Positions 24,501-33,515 of a DNA stretch of 35,000 bases are shown piece after piece (position 1 is the first letter of the stretch; the number at the start of each line of letters is the position of its first letter). The position numbers were made by a program, and so were the translations under genes. The notes below the pieces were generated by a model. That model saw only the letters and a list, made by a program, of their open reading frames with translations, did no database searches and was not told the origin of the DNA. The stretch spans positions 21,248,486-21,283,485 of the forward strand of contig NC_135561.1 of assembly GCF_964340395.1 (NCBI RefSeq), in the 5' to 3' direction. Source of the DNA: Glandiceps talaboti. Its lineage: Eukaryota; Hemichordata; Enteropneusta; Spengelidae.

Positions 24501-27500
24501 TTCTATTATAAAGATTTAAAAGACATGTGAAATATGTATGCTCCCGTTGAATAAAGTTTTTTTGTATGCCATGTGTTATAATTTTCCATAACCCTTCCTT
24601 AATAATTAGGTGGCCTAATCCTTCAGATCATATGGACGCAGCTTGTTCTCCTCACAGTTAGTACAGTACCTTTCTACAGTCCAGGGATAGCATTATACTC
24701 TCTCACAACCTATAGCTAGCTACTTAATTCAATCACCATGATCACTGTATCGATATCAGTTTGACCGTGAACGTATCCGGTATCCCGGGGATGTATCCGG
24801 GGGATGTATAGATCTCCCTATAGTAATACATCCATGGTTTGAACATGTGCTATAAACCTAAGGTCCGATCAAGCCTGCCCTCAACGATTACGTAAGACAA
24901 TCCGCAAATAGTGAAAGCAAAATAATATCAAGCTAGTTTGAAAGACCCATGAATGCACATAGTAAAAACAGACATGCGATTACCATTATTTTATTCATAC
25001 CTGATTCATGCATACTACACACTCAAACATATTATCAAATATTGTCGAATAACTACAAATGGTAGCAGATGAATATTTGGCAAGCTTACAGTATGTGCCG
25101 TAGTAGGCCCACTGGCATAATAGTTGAGAGTCAGTAGATTTTGAATACACGTAGAATAGACTCCATCATCTCTTCAGACTTCATCATCACATTTTGGTTC
25201 ACAACACATGTATATGTTATGTGAACAAATACGCAATGACGTTATTATCGTCTGCAGTGCACAGACCTTGTCATCATTATATTTCTATTTTATGTTTACA
25301 AATAACTTTATCTTTCAGACAATTCGGCTTCAAACAATATGGAATTTGTCGACACTGTCCACTTCAAGATCATTCCGCTTCGAATACTACGGGAGAGAAA
25401 TTGCTCCCTCGATATCAACAGAGCTCAGAGTACAGCAGAAGAACACGATATCAAAACCGGTTATTGTGGATGTCCATCGTAGAACGGCTGGTGTTTCAGA
25501 GGTAAATAGGAGTTTAAATGTCAAAGTTATCCAGTCTTTCAAAATTTCAAACATACATTTCACTCGGTAGTCTCCAGGGTAACGCCACTCTAGGAATTCT
25601 TATTTTCATAATCTTTTGGTTCCAAAGATTTCCTAAACACTCAGTTCCTTCAGATAAATAGTCGCATATATTCATTGTGCATCTAATCTCAGAGTACTAC
25701 TACTTAGTGGTCTGAGATCTAATAAATATTCATGTCTGCTAAAGACCCACGATAAACTGGTGTATCACTGTAACTTACAAACGAACAATAATTTCAATTT
25801 GGTGTTTCTTGGCAACAGAGCAAAAATTACCTGATTAATCATGGAATGTCTCTCCAGAACCCAAAGTTCTGAAAATATCTTGATTTCCTGGAGTAGTGTT
25901 CCCCTTTAAATATCAAATAAATCCTACACAGGAGAATAGGTTGGCAGTGTTGAATTTCTATTTGAAAACAAAAATAAATTTAAGAAATTTCATTTTGAAA
26001 CTTATCGTCTATTTAACCTACACCGCCTTTCATTTTAGACGGACATTTTTTTTCTGAGAATATAAGTTTATAGAGAATACATTAGTTATGGACATGTGTA
26101 GAACTAAAACCTTTTTTGCAATCGAAATTATAGTTATACGACCCAAGAAAACAGGAATTATATTACTGTTTACGATAGATACTGTAGACTCATAAAATCT
26201 ACAATATTTCAGATTTAATAGGGGAAGACGAAATCTTTGATATGGAGAGTACAATGCAAAGTACAATATCTTATTTCCATCTTCGAAACCGTTTAGACTT
26301 CTTATTTATAGAATAAAAAGATTATCATGGGATGATTGATTTAGGGAAAAGGTATAATGGTGTGGAGAATTAATGTTATTTTTGTATTAAACAAATATGT
26401 AAATTTGTATATTTGCACAGACCATAAATGACGTCACTGTGACGTATGGTTACGATGACAATTCATCAGTCGATGTTGATACAAATAGCAGTCGTGATGG
26501 ACTAGTGCAGAATGGATCTCTGATAGATCTTATTGAAATGGCCAAAGATGACCCCCTCCTGCACCCAGATATTTACGATCGTCTGTGCAATTTTCTCGAA
26601 CCAGTCCCGGGTCAACAAAGTCAGCAAAACGGTAGAAGAACTCCGTCTGAACGAGGAAGTAACACGATGTCTCCAAGCATTTCAAGTTCAAGTTCACTCC
26701 CAATGAGACAGTCTGTATCAAGTTCAAGGATACGCCACAGCTCGTTGAGGGCGACTGACCTCGTTGACGCACACAGCGGATCGACATCACACCTTCAAAC
26801 ACAGCCCTTTATAAATGCACCTCACTATTCTAGTTTCCCGACAGACTACCGAGGCCTAGGTGTGACACTCGGTCTTTCATCGCGTACGATATTTTGGTTG
26901 GGCAAACAGAACAATCCAGAGAGTACATTGATAGAGTATTACTATGTAACCCAGGCAACCAACGGGAAGTCAAGGTTACATATCCTTAATGATCTCTTTC
27001 ATCATTTTGGTAAAATTGATAACCAACCAGCTAGTATACTAGTTGAAGATGCTATGCAAAGGATCCTGATGAGAGAGGATAGTGAGACATCAACAGGTGA
27101 GTAGTACAGACCCACAGAGAATACAAAATACGACTCTTTCCAAATTAGACAAAGTTTCGAAAAAGGGGCACATAGGTTTGAACTTTATTTTTTCTGTTGA
27201 AGGTCCAATTCAACAGTTCTATAAAATAGCATACCTGGATATTGTTAACTGAAGTAAAATTGACATATAAACCATTCACAATGACTTAAAAGTATCATTT
27301 TTACATGCTTCCGCGCTATCAGTGTTTTTATTTTGGTTTATGTAATCGTAGCCAAAATTTTAACCTTGTGTCAGATTCTGATGTAAAAAGCACCATGTCG
27401 CCTAAATGAAACTCTATAGTCTTTCTGGTTTAAGGAAACGTCCAGTTAGACTTGTTTTGTCGTTAGCGAATTTGTTTACTGTTATAACATTGCATTGTGA

Positions 27501-30500
27501 TTTTTCGTGATAAAATGGTAACTCTCAATTTTGAAATCTTGCAAAGAAGCCAAACCGCTTTTGACAAATATTCGGCCTATTTTAGTGCTTTCCGGCAAGG
27601 ATTTATGGGCTACCTTGAGTGATGACATCATGTTTACTTTAATGCCATTGTCTTGACAAATATATCAAACCCAGATTAGTGTAATTATATTTTGTTATCA
27701 TATCATTGGAGCAGTAAGGATCACATGGAATTATTTCTATATTGGGTTGTTCTTGTTGGACTAACTTGTTTTCTGTCAGACAATTGCAATTCAATCATAA
27801 ATTTTAATCCTTATCGGATCTTGGCTTTTAATTCCATTCAGATAGAGTGTATAATTTTATGACCCAATTCTATAAATAAAAATATGATATAGAAACAAAT
27901 AAAGACACTGCAAGGTACGTCTTGTTGTTCAACCCCATCAATTGGGAATTGATAGCTGATAGCATGGTATGACACTCTGTATATTTACTCTGTATCTTGC
28001 TAATAAATGTATTACAGACACAGATTATAGAATTACTACTACTCTGGCAATCGAGGTCTCGGTTTACTAAATATATACACAAACTAAATCTACGGTTGTG
28101 ACATGTTGATGGACTCGATCCCATGATCCTGCTGAGCACATTTTTGGAGGCATTCAGTGTTCACACTCGTGTGATTTCTGGACGTCTCTCCAACGTCTGT
28201 ACTTGACAACAGGGTGATTTGCATTTGATTCACTACAGATCGATGCACTGCTATCACTCACTTTGTGTAATCTACCACATCAAACAGCAAAGGTTGGAGT
28301 TTATTTCTCTCCTAGTAAACAAAGACTTCGATTGCCAGAGTAGTAACGATGTCTTCACGTACAATCATTTCCCTTGGTTTATATGAGGACTGCAATTCTC
28401 AGTCATTTTTATTACATTGTTATCTAAATTATTTCAATCACTAGAACAATCGTTCCAACTTGAGGACATTGAAGACGTCGAGCAACGGAAAAACGTTCTG
28501 TGTAAGAAGAGTGAACATTTGCAAGACAGAGTACGACGTGAATCTGTGCACTTAGAGGATGGAGAAATGCAGGAAGAATTAAGTAGAGAAGTGATACGAC
28601 TTAATGATGGATGCCAACGAGTTGGTGGATCATTTACTAAATTACAAAGTCTAGAGAAAAGAGCACATAATCTACAAGAAAAACTAGACTGTAAGTACAA
28701 CATATGTTGAAATCATCGCGTTTTATATTTGTTTATTGATATTTCCAGTCAAAACAGCTTAATTAGGTACCTGGTTGGATATAGGTTGACCTGTGAATGC
28801 TTACACAAAGGCGTGAATTGATGAGTTGAAAAAGTTATATAGGTATTGGTTAGTCATAATTTAATTATATACACGGCTATACGACAGTGGTCGATCAAAC
28901 AACTTATCAGTTTCATGTTATACAGTGACCGGTATTTACCTAAATGACAAATTGCCAATAATAATTATATTTTGTGTCTTTGCATTTTAGGTGAAATTAG
29001 TAAATTTACAACATCAACCAACAATTCGACAGAAGCAAAATTAAAGAAAATGAAACAAACTGTTCATGAAATCTTCGCCGACGACGAAAAGTTGAGAGAA
29101 CGATACCTGAAGGAGACAACAAACCTAGAAGACCGATTACAAGCTTCACAGGGCAACATTCCTGGAGTTACAAGTTTAACAAGAGATGTTGACCGACTAA
29201 GTAAAACCATAGAAAGTAAATATCCATTTTTTGTAACATATAGAAATTACTTTGATGAGATGACATTATTGATGTTAATTGTACAAAAAAAAGTTTCTTA
29301 TCAGGTGTTGTCTGTGCATATATTATATCTACAGACATGAATGAATGTGTCGAGCGATTGAGTCACAATTAATCGATTGTTTGGTAAATACATATATCAG
29401 TTAAGAATCTAGCAACCAACGAGCAAATTGAACAACAGTGTACATTTACCTATCGACTTAGCTACGTCTATACCTAGCTAGCTACCTACCTACCACCCAT
29501 CGTTGGTAAACCCCCCCCCCCTCCCACACATCCCCTTTACGGCAGTACTAGTACAAGGCACGTCATCGCTCAGAGTCAAGGATGCATCACCAGAAAAAAA
29601 GAGATAAACCATCTATAGACCATTAACATTGTCCGTACACGTACTCCCCACCTTCATTCAATATCTATTCTTCTATTTGATATATCTTAAGTTTCTGTAT
29701 ATTGTCTATATCTAGTTGAAGTAGAAGCTTATCTGAAGAAAAAAGAAACTTCAATTAGAGAACGTATTACTGTGTTCAGAGAACGAATGAAAAAGGAGAC
29801 GATGTATTACCCGGATGTAGCTGAACCCTGCAAAGATACATTGAAGGTAATAGAGTATAAACTTACAGCGGCCAAGACATCAATAACTGAATTACAAAAG
29901 TTACAGAGGTCTCTTGAAGATGTCGAGTTGCGACTTAGAGGTGAGATTTTATTAATTTTGTACGATTAAATAGTATTATATTCTTTAACTTTTCAATGTT
30001 TTATCTGATGTTATTACAAGTCTCTACCTCCGTTGATTCCGATGCATCAACCAAAAGAAATCTGTCCGACTCATTGAGTTCTCAGGAGTTTCGGCTCTGC
30101 CCTCTCCCAGAAGTAAACTCACTGACATGCTAACATGTTGCATATACTGTAGTATGTATATCCCCAACCCACTATTTTGACACGAAGTATCCAAAATAGT
30201 TGACCTCAAAGTCTCTAGTCTTTGAGAGAGATTTTTATGAATAAGCCCGTCCAAATATTATCCGTGAAGATCTATCTTATCGAAATCTAACCTTTACATA
30301 GGAATGCATGATAATTCCTAGTCTGTACTACCTTGTTGAAGATAAGTTGAACGAGTCTGACTAGCTATCACCTGTCCTTTCATGCGGTCAAGGAAGGGCG
30401 CGCTCAAATCTTACAGTATCGTAGTCAGGATGACTTTGAAAGGTCAACTCCAAACTTTATTTTGTTTTATTCGTTACCATGCGAAAGATCCCCTACATAG

Positions 30501-33464
30501 TTACAAATATGATTATCCGATTGTTATTATTAGCTTGGACAAACATAACTATAACAATGATAAGTATACGTAGTTAGGTATACTTTTAAAGTCTGAGTCA
30601 GTTTTGTACGGTTAGTAACAGATATATACCACAACTGAATTAACAGATGACTGTGTAAAATGATTGATGGGAGAAAATACTTTACTTTTCTATCCTTCCA
30701 GATCGTGTGGTACAAAAGTCCAAGAATCTCTACGAAGACATTTTAAACAGACTGAGAAATATCTCCAAGAACTTGGATGACCTAAATGGAGACGGCGACC
30801 TCTTGGCGTTGAGGGCGACATTACAACGGCATGAACAGGAAGCTAACGAGTCGTTTGGTTTTCTCATTCGACTGCAGGAACTTGTATGGCAAGTCGAGCA
30901 GTTTGAAGCCAAAGTTGCAGGTAATGTAATGTAATGTAATGTAATGAAATGTAATGTAATGTAATGTAATGTAATGCAGTGTGGTGTAAAATAATTTTAT
31001 ACAATGCAACATGATGCAAAGTCCTTAAATGCAAGGTAATGTAGTAATGTGCTGTGCACTGTTGTAATAATATAATGTAATGTAATGTAATGTAATGTAA
31101 TGTAATGTAATGTAATGTAATGTAATGTAATGTAGTGTAGTGTAAGGTAATGTAATGTAATGCAATGTAATGTAATGTAATGTAATGTAATGTAGTGTAG
31201 TGTAAGGTAATGTAACGTAATATGATGAATTGTGTCCGTTTGTATTGCAATGTAATGAATTGTAATGCAGTGTGGTGTAAAATAATTTTATACAATGCAA
31301 CATGATGCAAAGTCCTTAAATGCAAGGTAATGTAGTAATGTGCTGTGCACTGTTGTAATAATATAATGTAATGTAATGTAATGTAATGTAATGTAATGAA
31401 GTATACAGTAATGGGCTGTAACGCTATGCAATGTGTTATATTCTGTAATGCGATACAAAGTATTGTAATGAGTGGTATTAAATAACGTGACATTTAGGTT
31501 CTATATCTAAAACACTCTTACACAGAGATGCTAAGTTCTATATCTAAAACACTCTTACACAGAGATGCTAAGTTCTATATCTAAAACAAAATAAATAAGA
31601 TATGAAGCTACGTGATGATGTGATAATGAAATATACTTTACTTTACTTTTTAACACCACAGAGAAAGTTTGTGATAAATCATCGACAATGAAAACGAGCC
31701 TACAAGCTAAAGTGCAATCCTTAGGTAAGCGTGTCAAAACTGACGTTGGAGATACACAGGCAGTTAATGATGTGCACCGTTCTCTCAGCAAACTTGGCAA
31801 GGAGTGTGCGCAAAGAAGAACTTCCATTAATAAACTTAGACAGTTGTCTGATGACGTCAACGTCATGGAAAAGAAAGTACATGGTAAGATTTGAAGAAAA
31901 ACTGTTTTGTGGCTGTTATTTGGTGGCCGCTATTTGTAGTGCATAAATCAAAGTAACTTAAATTACCTTCAGAGTTTGCCATATGAAATATTGTTCCTGA
32001 TACTTTTGAAACAATGATTAAAAAAAGCGGGGTTCACAATCCTGTGTCAATAAAATCAACGGTCATTTATTTTCCCATTGCGTTAACACATTATTCATCG
32101 GGCATATTGGATTCTAGAAACAATGTTTTGAAATCACTTTTACCTATTTCTCAAACATTTGTACGATGACTCCGGAGCCTAGTTAGTTTAACTTCGGTGA
32201 CATTTGTAAGCAGATACAGTATTCAATGTAGATCTATTTATTGAATAACAAAGTTGTATATAGAAATAGTTCATCCATTGAAGAAAAATGTTAATAGTAT
32301 TGAAACGTTAAGAATAATGACAGTAACATTGACTTTCAGTGAAAAAAACATGAATGTTCATATAATATATGTACGGTCTATTACAGAAATAAGGAAGAAA
32401 CAATCCAAAATGAATGTAAAACTGGCCAACAAGTTGACTCAAATACATCAGAAACTTCCCACACTGTCGTCGTACGAAGATATACAGAAATTTACAATCG
32501 AACTTAACGATCTAGAAGACGAGAGAGCCAAAAATAAACCGTCGACGTTTGAATTAAAATGCTTCCATCAGAAAGCTGTCGATATAGAGAGACGTTTGGA
32601 AAGTAAGTATTTTCTATCTTTTAGTTATATTTTATTTTTTGTTTTAAATTTGTCACATAAGTATGAAATTTTCAGATAAACTCAAAGATGAGGATCATTT
32701 ATATCATATTTGATCAAATTATTGAAAGAAAATGACGTTCAAATTTTATTGAACGATTTGGTTTAAATTATTTTATTTTTGGCGGGAAAATAAATGTTGA
32801 CGACATTAAAGAGTTTCCGCCTATGTACAGAATAATGTTAACTTGTGTTCCAGTACTGATGGTGGCGGACGTCACTGGGATTTGAGCAAACAGATCTAAA
32901 TCTTACAATCATTTTTAGCACCAGCTGATAGGCGAGGCACAGCCCACATACAATGGAAATAGCTCACAACACTATACCTGTCACCGGTCTGAGGCTTTAG
33001 GAATGACCCATGACTCATGACTATCCGACCTTGTTTTAAACACCAATTCACCGTGACAGCTCATTAGAGTTAAGAGTGTGTATTCGAACTTAGAAAACTC
33101 CCTCCAAAGGGTTTTTATAAATTGTAGCTTTGAAATATCTACTTGTCAATCTACATCTTGTAAAACTAACACTCACATATTGCCTTTTGTTCTTTTTCCA
33201 GATCAAGCTGAAACAAACCAAACAAAGAATTCATTATTAATAAAACTTAGACAACTAGAGAGATCTTTGAAGGCCGTACTACCTAGGTCGCTGTCGGAAG
33301 AATTGCTGATTAAAGTGTTGAAGATACGAGATGACATCGTGAAAACAGAAAAGACACTTCCTAAACTAAAACGAAAGGCTATCGATATTGACAAATTGGA
33401 AAACAAAGTCAAAGGCAAGTGTTTGATATATGTAGGCTTTCTTTCGAACATTTCATTGGTGTGG

Positions 33465-33515
<51 letters not shown>

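Larger units (their letters stand above)
28691..30701 (+). other. Gene 1 introns 6-8
   Basis: Introns 28691-28990, 29216-29715 and 29941-30701 between repeat exons. A C run lies at 29511-29521. No other feature is seen; no degenerate extra repeat exon was recognised. Confidence 0.65.

Noticed and set aside
28089-28130. tRNA gene
   Set aside because: Only a B-box-like match on the - strand; no A box at the right distance and no cloverleaf could be drawn.
30864-31493. 209-codon antisense Leu-His-Tyr-Ile-Thr frame
   Set aside because: Translation of the GTAAT array on the strand opposite gene 1.
28445-33414. Canonical spectrin repeats
   Set aside because: Units of 71-82 residues are too short, and the conserved Trp of spectrin helix A is absent at a fixed position.
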